From assembly GCF_022406875.1 (NCBI RefSeq), contig NZ_CP023018.1:407575-471574 (forward strand): a DNA stretch of 64,000 nt, read 5' to 3'. Below, in pieces: positions 24,273 to 36,072 of this stretch (positions are counted from its first letter, which is position 1; each line of letters opens with the position of its first letter). The notes under the pieces are model-generated. The model was given only the letters and a program-made list of their open reading frames with translations, had not been told where the DNA came from and ran no database searches. The DNA comes from Ectothiorhodosinus mongolicus. GTDB taxonomy: Bacteria; Pseudomonadota; Gammaproteobacteria; Ectothiorhodospirales; Ectothiorhodospiraceae. The position numbers were made by a program, and so were the translations under genes.

Positions 24273-26267
24273 CTAACGAACAAAATAAACAATCAATACC
24301 AGCAGCCCCACAATCATGGTGAAGGCATAGTGGTAGAGATAACCGGTTTGAGAAAAACGCAGGCGACTGGAAATCCAGCCCACACTGCGGGCAGTGCCGT
24401 TCACTAAGATCCGATCAATGATCAGAGTATCGCCAAACCGCCATAACCAATTGCCAAGACGGCGACTACCGGCGGCGAACACGCGGTCATTGAACTCATC
24501 AAAGCCGTAGCTGCGCAGCATCGCTTGATACACGCGCGGGAACTTGTTGCGCACTTGGTCTGCCAGTTCCGGGCGTTGCATAAACACGTACCAAGCCGTA
24601 GCAACACCGGCAAGCGCCAACCAGAATGGCGGCATCATCATGCCATGCACAATAAAGCCCCAAATGCCGTCATAACTGGCGCCCAAACGAGCCAGCACAT
24701 CACGGCTTTCGTCGACGTACAAAACGCCATCAAAGAAATCACCAAACAGCAGCGGACCAACAAAATAACCAGCCAGAACAGAGGGGATAGCCAACAGAAT
24801 CAGTGGCACCGTGACCACCCACGGTGACTCTTTAGGATCACCACCAGCCTCATGATGCGATTCATCTTCATGGCCATGACCATGGCCGTGGTGTTCTACA
24901 TGTCGGAAGTTCTCGGGACCGTGAAACACCATAAAGAACATGCGAAAGCTATACAGCGCGGTCACAAACACCCCGGCGAGAATCAGGATATAGGCCATAC
25001 CGGCTCCAGGCGTCGTGGAGTAAGCGACCGCTTCGATAATGCCGTCTTTGGAAAAGAAACCGGAAAAACCGGGAATACCAATCAGCGCGAGCGAACCGAT
25101 TAATGCCGTGGCATAGGTAATGGGCATGTACTTACGCAGCCCGCCCATCTGACGAATATCTTGATTGTGGTGCATAGCCATGATCACCGAACCCGCGGCC
25201 AAGAACAGTAAGGCTTTGAAGAACGCGTGCGTCATCAGATGGAACAGCCCCGCGGCATATGCCGAGGCACCCAACGCCACCGTCATATAACCCAACTGTG
25301 ACAAAGTGGAGTAGGCGACCACGCGCTTGATATCGTTTTGCACCAAGCCCAAGAGCCCCATGAAAAAGGCGGTGATTGCGCCGATCACCAGAATAAAGCT
25401 CAGCGCCACCGTCGAGAACTCATACAACGGCGACATGCGTGCCACCATAAAAATCCCAGCTGTCACCATGGTCGCGGCATGGATTAATGCCGAAATTGGG
25501 GTCGGACCCTCCATAGAATCGGGCAACCAAACGTGCAAAGGCACTTGCGCGGACTTGGCCATGGCGCCGATGAACAAGAGGATGCAGGCTACGGTTAGCA
25601 GTGACCACTCCATACCCGGCAAGATGCTAATGGTTGCGCTCGACATGGTTTCGGCGCTGGCGAATACGTCCATGTAGTCGAGGCTGGCGGCATGGAAGAC
25701 GATGGCGCCAATCCCCAAAACAAAGGCAAAGTCACCGATGCGGTTGACGATAAAGGCCTTCATATTGGCGTAAATCGCCGTGGGCCGTTTGTACCAAAAG
25801 CCGATCAGGAGGTAGGACACCAGACCCACCGCTTCCCAGCCGAAGAACAATTGCAGGAAGTTATTGGCCATCACCAAGGTGAGCATGGCGAAGGTGAACA
25901 GTGAGATCAGCGCAAAGAAGCGCTGATAACCGGGATCATCGCGCATATAGCCAATGGTGTAGATGTGCACCATCAGGGACACAAAGGTCACCACCAGCAT
26001 CATCATCGCCGTGAGGTTATCCACCAAAAAGCCGATCTCAAAGCGAATCCCGTCGCTGACCAACCAGGTGTAAACGGTTTCGTTATAGACCTCAGCGCCG
26101 CGTATCGCGTGCTCCCAGAAAACAATCACCGATAAGAGAAAGGAGATCGTCACCCCGGTAATGGTGACGATATGAGCGCCCTCGCGACCCACCGCTTTAC
26201 CGAACAAGCCAGCAACAATCGCACCCAACAGCGGCGCCAGGACAATCACGATGTAAAAGCCGTCCAT
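24273..26267 (-). CDS. nuoL: NADH-quinone oxidoreductase subunit L
   Basis: A 664-residue antiporter-like subunit at the tip of the membrane arm, with the long C-terminal lateral helix that runs along NuoM and NuoN. Signatures include FFGWEAVGLVSYLLIGFWY, KSAQVPLHVWLPDSMEGPTP and the Lys-containing QNDIKRVVAYSTLSQLGYM. A soluble His-rich loop (EHHGHGHGHEDESHHE) follows the twelfth or so membrane segment; such loops are common in NuoL and need not mean metal binding. It is 4 bases after nuoK. Confidence 0.97.
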   Translation of the reverse strand: MDGFYIVIVLAPLLGAIVAGLFGKAVGREGAHIVTITGVTISFLLSVIVFWEHAIRGAEVYNETVYTWLVSDGIRFEIGFLVDNLTAMMMLVVTFVSLMVHIYTIGYMRDDPGYQRFFALISLFTFAMLTLVMANNFLQLFFGWEAVGLVSYLLIGFWYKRPTAIYANMKAFIVNRIGDFAFVLGIGAIVFHAASLDYMDVFASAETMSSATISILPGMEWSLLTVACILLFIGAMAKSAQVPLHVWLPDSMEGPTPISALIHAATMVTAGIFMVARMSPLYEFSTVALSFILVIGAITAFFMGLLGLVQNDIKRVVAYSTLSQLGYMTVALGASAYAAGLFHLMTHAFFKALLFLAAGSVIMAMHHNQDIRQMGGLRKYMPITYATALIGSLALIGIPGFSGFFSKDGIIEAVAYSTTPGAGMAYILILAGVFVTALYSFRMFFMVFHGPENFRHVEHHGHGHGHEDESHHEAGGDPKESPWVVTVPLILLAIPSVLAGYFVGPLLFGDFFDGVLYVDESRDVLARLGASYDGIWGFIVHGMMMPPFWLALAGVATAWYVFMQRPELADQVRNKFPRVYQAMLRSYGFDEFNDRVFAAGSRRLGNWLWRFGDTLIIDRILVNGTARSVGWISSRLRFSQTGYLYHYAFTMIVGLLVLIVYFVR

Positions 26268-26271
26268 ATCC

Positions 26272-26577
26272 CTAGCCCCTCATCTCATCCAGATCACGGA
26301 CGTTGATGGTTTGTCGGTTACGGAATACCAGCACCAAAATCGCCAAGCCGATCGCAGCCTCCGCCGCCGCCACCGTGAGGATAAAGAACACAAATATTTG
26401 CCCGGTGAGATCACCGAGGAAATAAGAGAAGGCAATGAAGTTGAGGTTGACGGACAGCAGCATCAACTCAATACACATCAACAGGATGATGAGATTTTTC
26501 CGATTGAGAAAAATCCCGGTCACACTCAGGGCAAACAAGATGGCACTGAGTACCAGATAATGGGCCAAGGTAATCAT
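26272..26577 (-). CDS. nuoK: NADH-quinone oxidoreductase subunit K
   Basis: A 101-residue subunit with three membrane helices, homologous to MrpC. The two buried glutamates of the proton path are visible in [17 protein letters not shown] and [15 protein letters not shown]. Its ATG overlaps the nuoJ stop as ATGA. The length equals that of E. coli NuoK (100). Confidence 0.97.
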   Translation of the reverse strand: MITLAHYLVLSAILFALSVTGIFLNRKNLIILLMCIELMLLSVNLNFIAFSYFLGDLTGQIFVFFILTVAAAEAAIGLAILVLVFRNRQTINVRDLDEMRG

Positions 26578-27179
26578 GAGCGATCCTGCTTTTTCTCAGC
26601 CTGCATTTTTACCAGACGCACTCGGTCCTCTCGCCGCACCTTGACCTGCTCACTAGGATCCACATATTTCGTGTCAGGCCGACGCCGCAGAGTCAGCACA
26701 ATGGCGGCGATAATAGCCACCAGCAGAATCACGGCAGCTACCTCAAAGGCCAACACATATTCGGTGTACAACAGCTCACCCAAGGCTCTGGTGTTGCTGT
26801 AATCCGCTGCCGCCCGCTCGGGAGATGCGACTTGGAAAGCCGAGGAGCCGACAACTTTGGCCATAACCAGCATCATCCCCACCGCCACCACCAATCCGAT
26901 GGGCAGCAAGGTGACAAATCCCTCGCGCAAACGCGAGATATTGATGTCCAGCATCATCACCACAAACAAAAACAACACCATCACCGCGCCGACATAGACC
27001 AGCACCAGCAAAATACCTAAAAATTCGGCCTCCAGCATGATCCAGTGCGCTGCCATCGCGACAAAAGCCACCACCAGGAATAGGGCAGCATGCACGGGAT
27101 TGCGCAGCGTGATCACAGCCACCGCCGCGGTCACCAGCACCGCCGAAAAGAAATAAAACAAAACCCCCTCAAAGCCCAT
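26574..27179 (-). CDS. nuoJ: NADH-quinone oxidoreductase subunit J
   Basis: A 201-residue membrane subunit with five hydrophobic segments, including the pi-bulge helix region [19 protein letters not shown] typical of NuoJ. The C-terminal 35 residues are charged and rich in Arg/Lys, lying in the cytoplasm. It overlaps nuoK by 4 bases and follows nuoI by 20 bases. Confidence 0.96.
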   Translation of the reverse strand: MGFEGVLFYFFSAVLVTAAVAVITLRNPVHAALFLVVAFVAMAAHWIMLEAEFLGILLVLVYVGAVMVLFLFVVMMLDINISRLREGFVTLLPIGLVVAVGMMLVMAKVVGSSAFQVASPERAAADYSNTRALGELLYTEYVLAFEVAAVILLVAIIAAIVLTLRRRPDTKYVDPSEQVKVRREDRVRLVKMQAEKKQDRS

Positions 27180-27199
27180 TTTTATTCTTGCCTCACCTT

Positions 27200-27691
27200 C
27201 TAGCGGTAGGGTGCATCGGCAGCACGATCTGCGGCGATTTGCGCTTCGTACTCATCACCGATGGCCAGCAGTTTTTGTTTGGTCATTATCTGCTCACCCC
27301 GATTTTCAAAATGATAATGCTGGATATGGGTCTCAACGATAGAGTCCACAGGACAGGCTTCCTCACAAAAGCCACAAAAAATACACTTAAACAGGTCAAT
27401 GTCATAACGCGTGGTGCGCCGCGTACCATCAGCACGCTGTTCCGATTCGATGGTAATGGCCAGCGCTGGACACACCGCTTCGCACAGCTTACAAGCGATA
27501 CAGCGTTCCTCCCCATTGGGGTAACGGCGCAGGGCATGCAAGCCACGAAAACGCGGCGAGATGGGCGTGTTTTCATCGGGATACTGAATAGTAATCTTGC
27601 GCGCGAAGAAATACTTGCCCGTCAACCTCATGCCCAGCAATAGCTCATAGAGCAAAAAGGTCTTAAAAAATTGGCGAAACATCTGAGTCAT
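27200..27691 (-). CDS. nuoI: NADH-quinone oxidoreductase subunit I (two 4Fe-4S)
   Basis: A 163-residue ferredoxin-like subunit with two [4Fe-4S] clusters (N6a and N6b). The binding motifs [16 protein letters not shown] and [16 protein letters not shown] are complete. It passes electrons from NuoG to NuoB near the membrane. The N-terminus carries an amphipathic helix ([17 protein letters not shown]) that anchors to the membrane surface. Ten bases separate it from nuoH. Confidence 0.98.
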   Translation of the reverse strand: MTQMFRQFFKTFLLYELLLGMRLTGKYFFARKITIQYPDENTPISPRFRGLHALRRYPNGEERCIACKLCEAVCPALAITIESEQRADGTRRTTRYDIDLFKCIFCGFCEEACPVDSIVETHIQHYHFENRGEQIMTKQKLLAIGDEYEAQIAADRAADAPYR

Positions 27692-27700
27692 AAGCGTCCC

Positions 27701-28765
27701 CTATGCAAACCAGGGCCCAATATTGAAGGCAACCATCACACCCTCAACAAACAGCCAGACAATGGTGATAGGGATCAGCACCTTCCAACCCAGTCGCATG
27801 ATGTGGTCATAGCGATAACGTGGGAATGTGGCGCGAAACCAAAGGAAACAGAATAAGAAGAACACGGTCTTGATCAAAAACCAGTGGATACCACTGTCGA
27901 GGAAAGCACCCAACAGAGGGATATCAAACATGGCCTGCGGCAAAATACCTTGGAAAGGGGACAACCAACCGCCCAGGAACAGCAACGCCGTCAAAGCCGA
28001 GATCAAAATCATGTTGGCGTATTCCGCCAAGAAAAACACGGCGAAGGCCATACCCGAGTATTCAACATGGAAGCCAGCAACAATTTCCGACTCGCCTTCG
28101 GCCACGTCAAAGGGTGCGCGATTGGTCTCAGCCAGCCCAGAGATGAAATACACCAAGAACAAGGGGAACAGCGGCAACAAGAACCAGTGATACACACTGC
28201 CTTCTTGGGCGGCGACAATTTGCCCCAGATTAAGGCTGCCTGAAGCCATAATCACGCCCACCAAGGCAAAGCCCATAGCGATTTCATACGAAATGATTTG
28301 CGCAGCGGAACGCATCGAACCCAGCAAAGCATAGCGGCTATTGGAGGCCCAACCGGCAATGATAATGCCGTAGACGCCCATGGAGGTGACAGCCAGCAGA
28401 TACAGAAGACCAGCGTTGATATCCGCCAGCACCATGCCGTCATCAAATGGCACCACAGCCCAAGCAGCCAAGGCTGGAGCGATCGCCAAAACCGGAGCAA
28501 TCAAGAATAAGTAGCGATTGGCATTGGTGGGGATGGTAACTTCTTTGAGTAACAGCTTCAGACCATCAGCAATCGGCTGCAATAAACCGCGGGGACCGAC
28601 TCGATTCGGGCCGATGCGCACCTGCATATAGCCAATGACCTTTCGCTCAGCCAAGGTCGTATAAGCCACGGCCAACATCAAAGGACCGACGATCAGGGTT
28701 ATCTTGGTCATGATTTGCATGATCAAGGGCAGGCCGTCCCAAAATGCCAGAAGACTTTCTTGCAT
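27701..28765 (-). CDS. nuoH: NADH-quinone oxidoreductase subunit H
   Basis: A 354-residue membrane subunit that forms much of the quinone site, with eight or nine helices. Conserved blocks are [19 protein letters not shown] and the acidic loop [23 protein letters not shown] 28765 ([11 protein letters not shown]) is chosen because it follows the nuoG stop after eight bases and has GGGGGC upstream; the frame stays open to 28849 inside nuoG, but that extension has no family support. Confidence 0.96.
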   Translation of the reverse strand: MQESLLAFWDGLPLIMQIMTKITLIVGPLMLAVAYTTLAERKVIGYMQVRIGPNRVGPRGLLQPIADGLKLLLKEVTIPTNANRYLFLIAPVLAIAPALAAWAVVPFDDGMVLADINAGLLYLLAVTSMGVYGIIIAGWASNSRYALLGSMRSAAQIISYEIAMGFALVGVIMASGSLNLGQIVAAQEGSVYHWFLLPLFPLFLVYFISGLAETNRAPFDVAEGESEIVAGFHVEYSGMAFAVFFLAEYANMILISALTALLFLGGWLSPFQGILPQAMFDIPLLGAFLDSGIHWFLIKTVFFLFCFLWFRATFPRYRYDHIMRLGWKVLIPITIVWLFVEGVMVAFNIGPWFA

Positions 28766-28773
28766 GTCGCCCC

Positions 28774-31149
28774 CTAGACCTTGCTCACCGTCAGCGGACC
28801 ACACAGCCCACCCAACGCAGCAGTTTGTCTGATACCCACCGGTACCCAAATACAGCCAAGCGCCATCCCGGGGTCAAGACTCACCGGTAGTTGCACGCTC
28901 TGACCGTCACGTTCCAGCTGAACCGTCTGCCCTGCTTCTAGGCCCAAGGGTTTAGCATCATCCGGGTGCATTCGCAGCGACCGATTGCCGACCGTCTCTT
29001 CGGTATGCTGCAAAGGTCCAGCGCGGCGCAGCAAGCCATCCACGGCATACATACCCACCGCCGACACCTGCTGAAGACCCGCATGGGAATCAATCTCGCG
29101 CGGCTGCACCGCATCAAAATTCAACGCATTATCGAAGCCATCAATGCCAGCAGCAGCCAACTCTGCTTTGATTGTATCGCGCACTTGTTCGACCGAGACC
29201 TGCTCAAAGTCCTTAAGGCCGCTCATATTGCCCAGTACGCGGAACACCTTCCAGCCTGGACGCGCTTCACCGGGTGGCGGCACAGCGCCTTTCACCGACT
29301 GCCAACGCCCCTCTAAATTCACATAAGTGCCACCGGTTTCCGCGAAACTGGCGATGGGCAGCAACACATCGGCCACAGCTTTGAGCTCATCATCAGCAAA
29401 GGTACTCGCAGCAACCACGAATGCGTCTTTAAGAGCAGCGACAGCCGCAGGTGCATTGGCATAATCCAGATGCGGCTCCACGTTGAACAGAAAACAGGCT
29501 TGCAGCCCCGGTCGCAGCCATTGATCGGGTGTGCTGCCTGGCTTTTTGTTCTCGACTCCCGCAGCAAAGCGATGCGGGATGGCGCCAGCCAACCAAGCAC
29601 CCGCTGCATTGCCGCCTTCGGGCAAATACCCCAGCTGTGCCCCGGTGAGTTCCGCCAGCAGCGCTGCCAAAGCCCGCAATTCCGCAAAATGCGCTTGGGT
29701 ATGGGCCTGTACGCCCAAGAAAATATGCGCAGGAGTCTGTTTCTTGAGATGCGCCACCCAGGCTTTGGCTTCGGCGTCCGCCTTGGCGTCTGTCAACAGA
29801 CCGGCAAGCTGCTCTGGGGCTTTTTTGCGACCCAAAGCAGCCTTCACCAATGACGCCAGACGCTGCAGCATGCCCTGAGGCGTATTCAAACTCTGGCCCG
29901 CCAGCGGGAAATGGAAGTCATAATCGCGCACATCCAAACTCATCACCACCGCGCCTGCCAATGCGGCTTTGCGCAACCGGTGTGCCAGCATAGGCTGATC
30001 CTTACGGATATTCGAACCGATCAACAGACAGCTGCCGGCGCGCTCCACCGATTCAATACTGGCACCCAGCCAAGGGAACAGCGGTGCCAGATGTTGATCC
30101 GAAAAATCCGTTTGCCGCAGGCGATGATCGATTTGCTGGATGCCCAAACCACGCAGCCAAGACTGTGCCAGATAAAACTCCTCCAGTGTCGAACTGGGTG
30201 AGAGCAGCGCGCCCACCTGCTCGGGCGCACAGCCGCGAAGGCGTTCCACCACACGCGTCAAGGCGGTTTGCCAATCAGTCTCCAGCCACTGACCATTGTC
30301 GCGAATCATGGGTCGAGTCAGACGGTCCGCCGCGCCCAAAGCGGTGTAACTGAAACGATCTCGGTCGGCAATCCAAGTCTCATTAACGGCTTCATTGTGG
30401 CGCGGCACGACACGCATAATGTTCTTGTTATAACTGTGCAGGAAGATATTGGCACCCACACCATCGTGCGGTGCCACGGTGGCATGCTGCATCAACTCCC
30501 AAGAGCGGTAGGTGAAACGCGACGGCTTAGCGGTTAGAGCGCCCACCGGGCACAAGTCGATGACATTACCCGATAGCTCTGATACCACGGATTTGGCAAT
30601 AAAAGTACCAATTTCCATATTCTCGCCGCGGCCGGTGGCGCCCAGCTCGCGCATACCGGCAACCTCCTCGCCAAAGCGCACACAACGCGTGCAGTGGATG
30701 CAACGGGTCATCTCAGTGGAGATTAAAGGACCAATGTCTTTATCCTTGACCACCCGCTTGGCTTCGCTATAGCGCGAGACATCCTCGCCATAGCCCATGG
30801 CAACATCCTGCAGTTCACATTCCCCGCCCTGATCACAAATCGGGCAATCCAGCGGGTGGTTAATGAGCAGAAATTCCATGGTTGCTTTCTGCCCAGATAC
30901 AGCTTTGGGCGATTGCGTATAGACTTTCATGCCCTCAGCCACCGGCAAAGCACAAGCCGGCATAGGCTTAGGCGCATTCTCGACTTCCACCAAACACATG
31001 CGGCAATTCGCCGCCACACTCAGCTTGTCGTGATAACAAAAGCGCGGGATACGAATGCCGGCCGCGTCAGTGGCACGGATCAACATGCTACCCCGCGGCG
31101 CTTGCAGCGGAATTCCATTGACCTCGAAGCTGACCAGATCTTCACTCAT
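28774..31149 (-). CDS. nuoG: NADH-quinone oxidoreductase subunit G
   Basis: A 791-residue peripheral-arm subunit. The N-terminal [2Fe-2S] domain ([15 protein letters not shown]) is followed by Cys/His ligands of further clusters ([34 protein letters not shown]) and then a molybdopterin-oxidoreductase-like fold that no longer binds the cofactor. The region from about 400 to 700 is Ala-rich and poorly conserved, as usual for the family. It follows nuoF by 27 bases. Confidence 0.96.
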   Translation of the reverse strand: MSEDLVSFEVNGIPLQAPRGSMLIRATDAAGIRIPRFCYHDKLSVAANCRMCLVEVENAPKPMPACALPVAEGMKVYTQSPKAVSGQKATMEFLLINHPLDCPICDQGGECELQDVAMGYGEDVSRYSEAKRVVKDKDIGPLISTEMTRCIHCTRCVRFGEEVAGMRELGATGRGENMEIGTFIAKSVVSELSGNVIDLCPVGALTAKPSRFTYRSWELMQHATVAPHDGVGANIFLHSYNKNIMRVVPRHNEAVNETWIADRDRFSYTALGAADRLTRPMIRDNGQWLETDWQTALTRVVERLRGCAPEQVGALLSPSSTLEEFYLAQSWLRGLGIQQIDHRLRQTDFSDQHLAPLFPWLGASIESVERAGSCLLIGSNIRKDQPMLAHRLRKAALAGAVVMSLDVRDYDFHFPLAGQSLNTPQGMLQRLASLVKAALGRKKAPEQLAGLLTDAKADAEAKAWVAHLKKQTPAHIFLGVQAHTQAHFAELRALAALLAELTGAQLGYLPEGGNAAGAWLAGAIPHRFAAGVENKKPGSTPDQWLRPGLQACFLFNVEPHLDYANAPAAVAALKDAFVVAASTFADDELKAVADVLLPIASFAETGGTYVNLEGRWQSVKGAVPPPGEARPGWKVFRVLGNMSGLKDFEQVSVEQVRDTIKAELAAAGIDGFDNALNFDAVQPREIDSHAGLQQVSAVGMYAVDGLLRRAGPLQHTEETVGNRSLRMHPDDAKPLGLEAGQTVQLERDGQSVQLPVSLDPGMALGCIWVPVGIRQTAALGGLCGPLTVSKV

Positions 31150-31176
31150 TGCATCATTCCCAGCCCATCACCCGAC

Positions 31177-32457
31177 TCATGCCGCAGCCGCCACGGCGCT
31201 GCGACCATGCTCAATGTAATATTGAAACTCATGCCGAAAATGCTTCACGAAACTGCGCACGGGCATCGCCGCTGCATCACCTAAAGCGCAAATAGTACGG
31301 CCCTCGATTTTGGCAGCCACTTCGTCGAGTCGCTCCAAATCCTCGGGACGACCGCGACCTTCGACAATACGGGTTAACACCCGATACAACCAACCCGTAC
31401 CTTCCCGACAAGGCGTGCATTGGCCACAAGACTCGGCGAAATAAAAACGCGAAATGCGCTGCAAAGCTTTCACCATATCCGTGGTCTCGTCCATGACGAT
31501 GACCGCGCCGGAGCCCAGCATCGAACCGCCTTTGGAGATGCTGTCGTAGTCCATATTCAGGCCCAACATGACATCACCAGGCACGACCGGGACGGATGAC
31601 CCACCGGGAATGACGGCTTTGAGTTCACGCCCTTGCCAGACGCCGCCAGCCATGGCCAGCAAATCTTTAAATGGGGTACCCAAAGGCACCTCAAAATTGC
31701 CGGGCCGCTCGACATGACCAGAGACCGAGAACAATTTTTCGCCGCCTGAGCCCTGTACCCCAAGATCAGCAAACCACTGACCGCCCTGACGCAAAATCAC
31801 TGGCACAGAAGCGAGGGTCTCGGTGTTATTGATGGTTGTTGGCCGACCGTAAAGCCCAAAACTCGCAGGAAACGGCGGCTTGAAACGCGGCTGCCCTTTC
31901 TTGCCTTCCAAGGACTCCAGCAGCGCCGTCTCTTCACCGCAAATGTAAGCACCGGCCCCCAAAGTGGGATGCAAGTCAAAATCCACCCCAGAACCGAGAA
32001 TGTCTTTGCCCAGCCAACCCTTGTCGTAGGCCTCACACACTGCCTGACAAAAGCGCTGATAGGGCTCGTCCATGAACTCGCCGCGCATATAGTTGTAGCC
32101 CACAGTGGCGCCCATAGAATAGGCGGCAATGGCCATTCCCTCCACCAATGCGTGGGGGTTAAAGCGAAGAATATCGCGGTCCTTGCAGGTCCCAGGCTCG
32201 GATTCATCCGAATTGCACACTAGGTATTTTTGCCCTGGGGCATTGCGCGGCATAAAACTCCATTTCACTCCGGCCGGGAAACCTGCACCGCCGCGGCCAC
32301 GCAGATTCGCGGTTTTCACCTCTTGAATCACGTCCTCAGGCGCCACCTTGTCTTTCAGAATGCGCTCCCATGCCTGATAGCCACCCACTTTCAGATAGCT
32401 CTCAAGAGTCCAGGGCTGATCGAATTCACGCGTGAGGAAACAGATCTGGTTGCTCAT
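31177..32457 (-). CDS. nuoF: NADH-quinone oxidoreductase subunit F
   Basis: A 426-residue flavoprotein that oxidises NADH. It has the glycine-rich NADH/FMN site ([37 protein letters not shown]) and the N3 [4Fe-4S] motif [12 protein letters not shown] with a later Cys in [12 protein letters not shown]. Length and motifs match the family. It starts 5 bases after nuoE. Confidence 0.97.
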   Translation of the reverse strand: MSNQICFLTREFDQPWTLESYLKVGGYQAWERILKDKVAPEDVIQEVKTANLRGRGGAGFPAGVKWSFMPRNAPGQKYLVCNSDESEPGTCKDRDILRFNPHALVEGMAIAAYSMGATVGYNYMRGEFMDEPYQRFCQAVCEAYDKGWLGKDILGSGVDFDLHPTLGAGAYICGEETALLESLEGKKGQPRFKPPFPASFGLYGRPTTINNTETLASVPVILRQGGQWFADLGVQGSGGEKLFSVSGHVERPGNFEVPLGTPFKDLLAMAGGVWQGRELKAVIPGGSSVPVVPGDVMLGLNMDYDSISKGGSMLGSGAVIVMDETTDMVKALQRISRFYFAESCGQCTPCREGTGWLYRVLTRIVEGRGRPEDLERLDEVAAKIEGRTICALGDAAAMPVRSFVKHFRHEFQYYIEHGRSAVAAAA

Positions 32458-32462
32458 CTCAG

Positions 32463-32969
32463 CTACTCCAGTTCATCGAGAATCTCGTCCACCTTTTCGG
32501 GCGTGAGATGCTCATAGTAAACGTGATTGACCTGCATCATCGGCGCACCACAACAGGCCGCGAGACACTCCTCTTCCTTTTTTAAGTAGAACTTGCCGTC
32601 GGCCGTGGATTCGCCAACGCTGATGCCAAGCTTCTTCTCCACATACTCAAGAATGCTGTCACCACCGCGCAACATGCATGAGATGTTATCGCACACAGCA
32701 ATCGTATGCCGCCCCACTGGCTTGAGCTCGAACATCGAATAAAAGCTACCCACTTCATAAACCGCAATCTCCGGCATGCCGATGTAGTCAGCCACGGCAT
32801 CCATCATTTCGGTACTCAGATAACCCTCTTCATGCTGCACCGCGCTGAGTGCACCGAGTACAGCGGACTGGCGCTGATCATCGGGATAACGTGACAGCCA
32901 GTCATCAATCTCAGCACGCACGTGAGCGCTGAGCCGATCTGCTTTACGTTGGCCGGTTTGCTGCACCAT
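32463..32969 (-). CDS. nuoE: NADH-quinone oxidoreductase subunit E
   Basis: A 168-residue thioredoxin-fold protein holding the [2Fe-2S] cluster N1a. The cluster ligands are visible as CDNISC (C-x4-C) and, later, CLAAC (C-x3-C). The N-terminus is a helical domain that packs against NuoF. It abuts nuoD: the start ATG and the nuoD stop share one base. Confidence 0.97.
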   Translation of the reverse strand: MVQQTGQRKADRLSAHVRAEIDDWLSRYPDDQRQSAVLGALSAVQHEEGYLSTEMMDAVADYIGMPEIAVYEVGSFYSMFELKPVGRHTIAVCDNISCMLRGGDSILEYVEKKLGISVGESTADGKFYLKKEEECLAACCGAPMMQVNHVYYEHLTPEKVDEILDELE

Positions 32970-34222
32970 CAGCGATCAATCTCCCCGAAAACAATATCTA
33001 GGCTACCGATGAGGGTGACAACATCGGCGAGCATGTGGCCGCGTGACATTTCATCCAACGCCGACAAATGCACGTAGCCCGGCGGACGAACCTTGACCCG
33101 GTAGGGCTTATTCGCGCCATCGGAAATCAAATACACCCCGAACTCACCCTTGGGATGCTCAACCGCGGCATAGGCCTCGCCCTCAGGCACACAATAGCCT
33201 TCGGTAAACAGTTTGAAATGATGAATCAAAGCTTCCATGTCGGCCTTCATCTCTTCACGCAAAGGGGGCATCACTTTGTAATCGCTAACGTGCACCGGAC
33301 CAGGATTGGCACGCAACCACTCGATACACTGGCGAATGATGCGGTTGGACTGACGCATCTCCTCGATACGCACCAAATACCGATCATAGCTATCACCGTT
33401 GGTACCCACCGGAATATCAAAATCCAACCGATCATAGACTTCGTAGGGCTGCTTCTTGCGCAAATCCCACGCGATGCCCGAGCCGCGCAGCATGGGGCCG
33501 GTAAAGCCCAGTTGCATCGCCCGCTCCGGACCAACTACGCCGATACCCACGGTGCGTTGCCGCCAGATTCGGTTCTCGGTCAGCAAAGTTTCATATTCAT
33601 CAACACGACCGGGGAAGCGATCCGTGAAGGCTTCGATGAAGTCTAGCAGCGAACCCTGACGATCTTCATTGAGGCGCGCTACTTCGGCCTCATTCTTCCA
33701 CCGAGAGGGCTGGTACTGGGGCATTTTCTCCGGCAGATCACGATGCACGCCGCCGGGGCGATAGTAACTGGCATGCATGCGCGCGCCACTGACCGCCTCA
33801 TAGCAATCGACCAAATCCTCACGCTCACGGAAGCAGTAGAGGAACATGGTCATCGCGCCGACATCTAAAGCGTGCGTACCCAGCCACAGCAAATGATTCA
33901 AAATGCGCGTGATTTCGTCATACATCACGCGGATGTACTGCGCCCGCAGCGGCACTTCCAGCTGCAACAAGCGTTCGATTGCCATCACATAACCGTGCTC
34001 ATTACACATCATTGACATGTAATCGAGGCGGTCCATGTAACCAATGCTTTGGTTATATGGCTTACTCTCGGCGAGCTTTTCTGTGGCGCGGTGCAACAGG
34101 CCAATATGCGGATCGGCGCGTTCCACGGTCTCACCGTCTAGCTCCAAGACCAAGCGCAAAACCCCATGCGCTGCGGGATGTTGCGGACCGAAATTCAGCG
34201 TGTAATTACGGATCTCAGGCAC
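32969..34222 (-). CDS. nuoD: NADH-quinone oxidoreductase subunit D
   Basis: A 417-residue subunit homologous to the large subunit of NiFe hydrogenases, forming part of the quinone cavity. The quinone-site blocks [19 protein letters not shown] and [14 protein letters not shown] are intact. A separate gene here, not fused to nuoC as in E. coli. It overlaps nuoC by 8 bases. Confidence 0.97.
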   Translation of the reverse strand: MPEIRNYTLNFGPQHPAAHGVLRLVLELDGETVERADPHIGLLHRATEKLAESKPYNQSIGYMDRLDYMSMMCNEHGYVMAIERLLQLEVPLRAQYIRVMYDEITRILNHLLWLGTHALDVGAMTMFLYCFREREDLVDCYEAVSGARMHASYYRPGGVHRDLPEKMPQYQPSRWKNEAEVARLNEDRQGSLLDFIEAFTDRFPGRVDEYETLLTENRIWRQRTVGIGVVGPERAMQLGFTGPMLRGSGIAWDLRKKQPYEVYDRLDFDIPVGTNGDSYDRYLVRIEEMRQSNRIIRQCIEWLRANPGPVHVSDYKVMPPLREEMKADMEALIHHFKLFTEGYCVPEGEAYAAVEHPKGEFGVYLISDGANKPYRVKVRPPGYVHLSALDEMSRGHMLADVVTLIGSLDIVFGEIDR

Positions 34223-34955
34223 GATCTGACGCTCCCTTGGTCAGCGCCTCGGCCGGCACATCACCCAAATAGCGATGATCCTCGCGAATAACTCGGGGCA
34301 CGAGAACGCGCGGCTCTATGGTCACCGGCTGATAGATGACGCGCTGCTGCTCATCGTCGTAGCGCATTTCCACATGACCGATCAGCGGGAAATCTTTGCG
34401 AAAGGGATGGCCAACAAAACCGTAATCCGTGAGAATGCGGCGCAAATCCGGGTGGCCCTCAAAAATAATGCCGTACAGGTCGAAAGCCTCGCGTTCAAAC
34501 CAGCTGGCCGAACTCCAAATATCGACTAGGGATGGCATGCTCGGCATGTCGTCGTCCACACAGAAACTGCGCAGCCGCAAGCGTTGATTGTGCGCGATCG
34601 ATAGCAAGTGGCAGACCATGGCAAAGCGAGATCCCTCCCAGCTTTTTGCCGCGTCCATATCGTCATAACTGAAGCGTCCGAAAGTACTAGGCTCAACACC
34701 GCGGCCAAAGCCTTCACCGGTGGTCGACTCCGTAGCCCACTCATCTGCCCCATAGGCCATGTAGTCGACGCCGCACAAATCGATGAGCATTTCAAAGCCC
34801 AACTCGGGGTCATCGCGTAGCTGGGTGGCCACAGCCAACAAATCATCGGCAGCGACCTCGATCGTCAGCTCTCCCACAGAGCGCTTCAGGCTTTTTAACT
34901 GTTCCCCCAGCTTGGTTTGCAAGCAGGCAGCCAAATTGTCGAGAGCGTCACTCAT
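34215..34955 (-). CDS. nuoC: NADH-quinone oxidoreductase subunit C
   Basis: A 246-residue peripheral subunit. It shows the family block [20 protein letters not shown] followed by [21 protein letters not shown] roughly 30-residue acidic insertion (about 75-105, [20 protein letters not shown]) makes it longer than many homologs of about 200 residues. The C-terminus extends past the fold with [13 protein letters not shown]. It follows nuoB by 26 bases. Confidence 0.95.
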   Translation of the reverse strand: MSDALDNLAACLQTKLGEQLKSLKRSVGELTIEVAADDLLAVATQLRDDPELGFEMLIDLCGVDYMAYGADEWATESTTGEGFGRGVEPSTFGRFSYDDMDAAKSWEGSRFAMVCHLLSIAHNQRLRLRSFCVDDDMPSMPSLVDIWSSASWFEREAFDLYGIIFEGHPDLRRILTDYGFVGHPFRKDFPLIGHVEMRYDDEQQRVIYQPVTIEPRVLVPRVIREDHRYLGDVPAEALTKGASDRA

Positions 34956-34981
34956 GCTGTCTATCCAGAACCTTTTTGGAG

Positions 34982-35458
34982 TTAGCGGGCGATGGTGTTG
35001 GTACGACGAATTTTATTCTGTAACTGCAAAATCCCATACAGCAAAGCTTCTGCGGTTGGCGGACAGCCCGGCACATAAATATCCACGGGCACGATGCGAT
35101 CACAGCCACGCACCACCGCGTAGGAATAGTGGTAATACCCGCCACCATTAGCGCAGGAGCCCATAGAAATCACCCAGCGCGGCTCGGGCATCTGGTCATA
35201 GACCTTGCGTAATGCGGGTGCCATCTTGTTCACCAAGGTACCCGCCACAATCATCACATCGGATTGTCGCGGGCTGGGGCGGAACATCACCCCCAAGCGA
35301 TCCTGATCGTAGCGAGAGGCGCCCACATGCATCATCTCAATGGCACAGCAGGCCAGACCAAAGGTCATTGGCCACAATGACCCTGTGCGCGCCCAATTAA
35401 TGAGCTTATCCGCTGAGGTGGTAACAAAGCCTTTTTCCAGAACGCCTTCTATTCCCAT
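34982..35458 (-). CDS. nuoB: NADH-quinone oxidoreductase subunit B
   Basis: A 158-residue subunit holding cluster N2, the last iron-sulfur centre before quinone. The ligands are the tandem cysteines of [19 protein letters not shown] and [14 protein letters not shown]. The start is ATG 35458 ([11 protein letters not shown]), overlapping the nuoA stop by 10 bases; the longer frame to 35479 is not supported by homologs. Confidence 0.97.
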   Translation of the reverse strand: MGIEGVLEKGFVTTSADKLINWARTGSLWPMTFGLACCAIEMMHVGASRYDQDRLGVMFRPSPRQSDVMIVAGTLVNKMAPALRKVYDQMPEPRWVISMGSCANGGGYYHYSYAVVRGCDRIVPVDIYVPGCPPTAEALLYGILQLQNKIRRTNTIAR

Positions 35459-35805
35459 TCCAGAGCACCTTTCTTCCATTCATAGATGAAGCCAATGACA
35501 AGAATGCCGAGAAACAGCGCCATGGACAACAGGCCAAAAAGACCAATGCTGTCTAAAGCGACCGCCCAGGGAAACAGGAAAGCAATTTCCAGGTCGAAAA
35601 TAATGAACAGGATGGCGACTAGATAAAAGCGTATATCGAACTTGATGCGTGAATCTTCAAAGGCCTCGAAGCCGCACTCATAAGCGGAGCCTTTTTCGGC
35701 ATTTGGCTTATGTGGAGCCACCAACATGCCCAAAGCGAGTGGGATCGCCCCGACCAAGGCGCCGACCACCAGGAAAACCAGCACAGGCAAATAGCCTTCA
35801 AGCAT
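35449..35805 (-). CDS. nuoA: NADH-quinone oxidoreductase subunit A
   Basis: A 118-residue membrane subunit with three helices. The family block [20 protein letters not shown] and [18 protein letters not shown] are present, including the loop Cys that lies near the quinone site. ATG 35805 is preceded by a strong GGAGGAG; the longer open frame to 35856 lies in the leader. First gene of the nuoA-N operon, transcribed from the promoter next to tRNA-Leu. Confidence 0.96.
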   Translation of the reverse strand: MLEGYLPVLVFLVVGALVGAIPLALGMLVAPHKPNAEKGSAYECGFEAFEDSRIKFDIRFYLVAILFIIFDLEIAFLFPWAVALDSIGLFGLLSMALFLGILVIGFIYEWKKGALEWE

Positions 35806-35857
35806 CACTACTCCTCCTAAGCTAGCCTTTTCCGGCAGAGAATGATGATCCTGCATG

Positions 35858-35876
35858 CAGCGGGTCGGCCCCGCTG
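35858..35876 (-). other. Hairpin in the nuoA mRNA leader
   Basis: CAGCGGG and CCCGCTG form a perfect 7-bp stem around a 5-base loop, about 53 bases before the nuoA start. No T-tract follows, so it is not a terminator; it may affect mRNA stability. Confidence 0.5.
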
Positions 35877-35932
35877 GGATTCTTATTATTGTTCGTCTAT
35901 AAGCAAATTTTAATGCAGATCAGACGAGTCCG

Positions 35933-35962
35933 AGTCTAGGTCAGGGCCTTTCAGACTGTCAA
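35933..35962 (-). promoter_or_regulatory. Putative promoter of the nuoA-N operon
   Basis: On the minus strand a perfect TTGACA (35962-35957) and TAGACT (35938-35933) are 18 bases apart. The -35 begins three bases after the tRNA-Leu 3' end. The leader to nuoA would be about 120 bases. Confidence 0.55.
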
Positions 35963-35964
35963 GT

Positions 35965-36049
35965 TGGTGCAGATGGTCGGACTCGAACCGACACGGCTTG
36001 CGCCACCGCCCCCTCAAGACGGCGTGTCTACCAATTCCACCACATCTGC
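35965..36049 (-). tRNA. tRNA-Leu (anticodon GAG)
   Basis: An 85-base class II tRNA with encoded CCA. The acceptor stem is GCAGATG/CATCTGC, the anticodon stem CCGTC/GGCGG holds the loop TTGAGGG with anticodon GAG (reads CUC/CUU), and a long variable arm (TGGCGCAAGCCG region) precedes the T stem GTCGG/CCGAC. It follows secG by 23 bases with no room for a separate promoter, so it is probably processed from the tpiA-secG transcript. Confidence 0.96.
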
Positions 36050-36072
36050 TACGCGGTCAAACAATCGCCCCC

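Noticed and set aside
24850-24905. His-rich loop of NuoL as a metal-binding novelty
   Set aside because: Similar His-rich loops occur widely in NuoL proteins.
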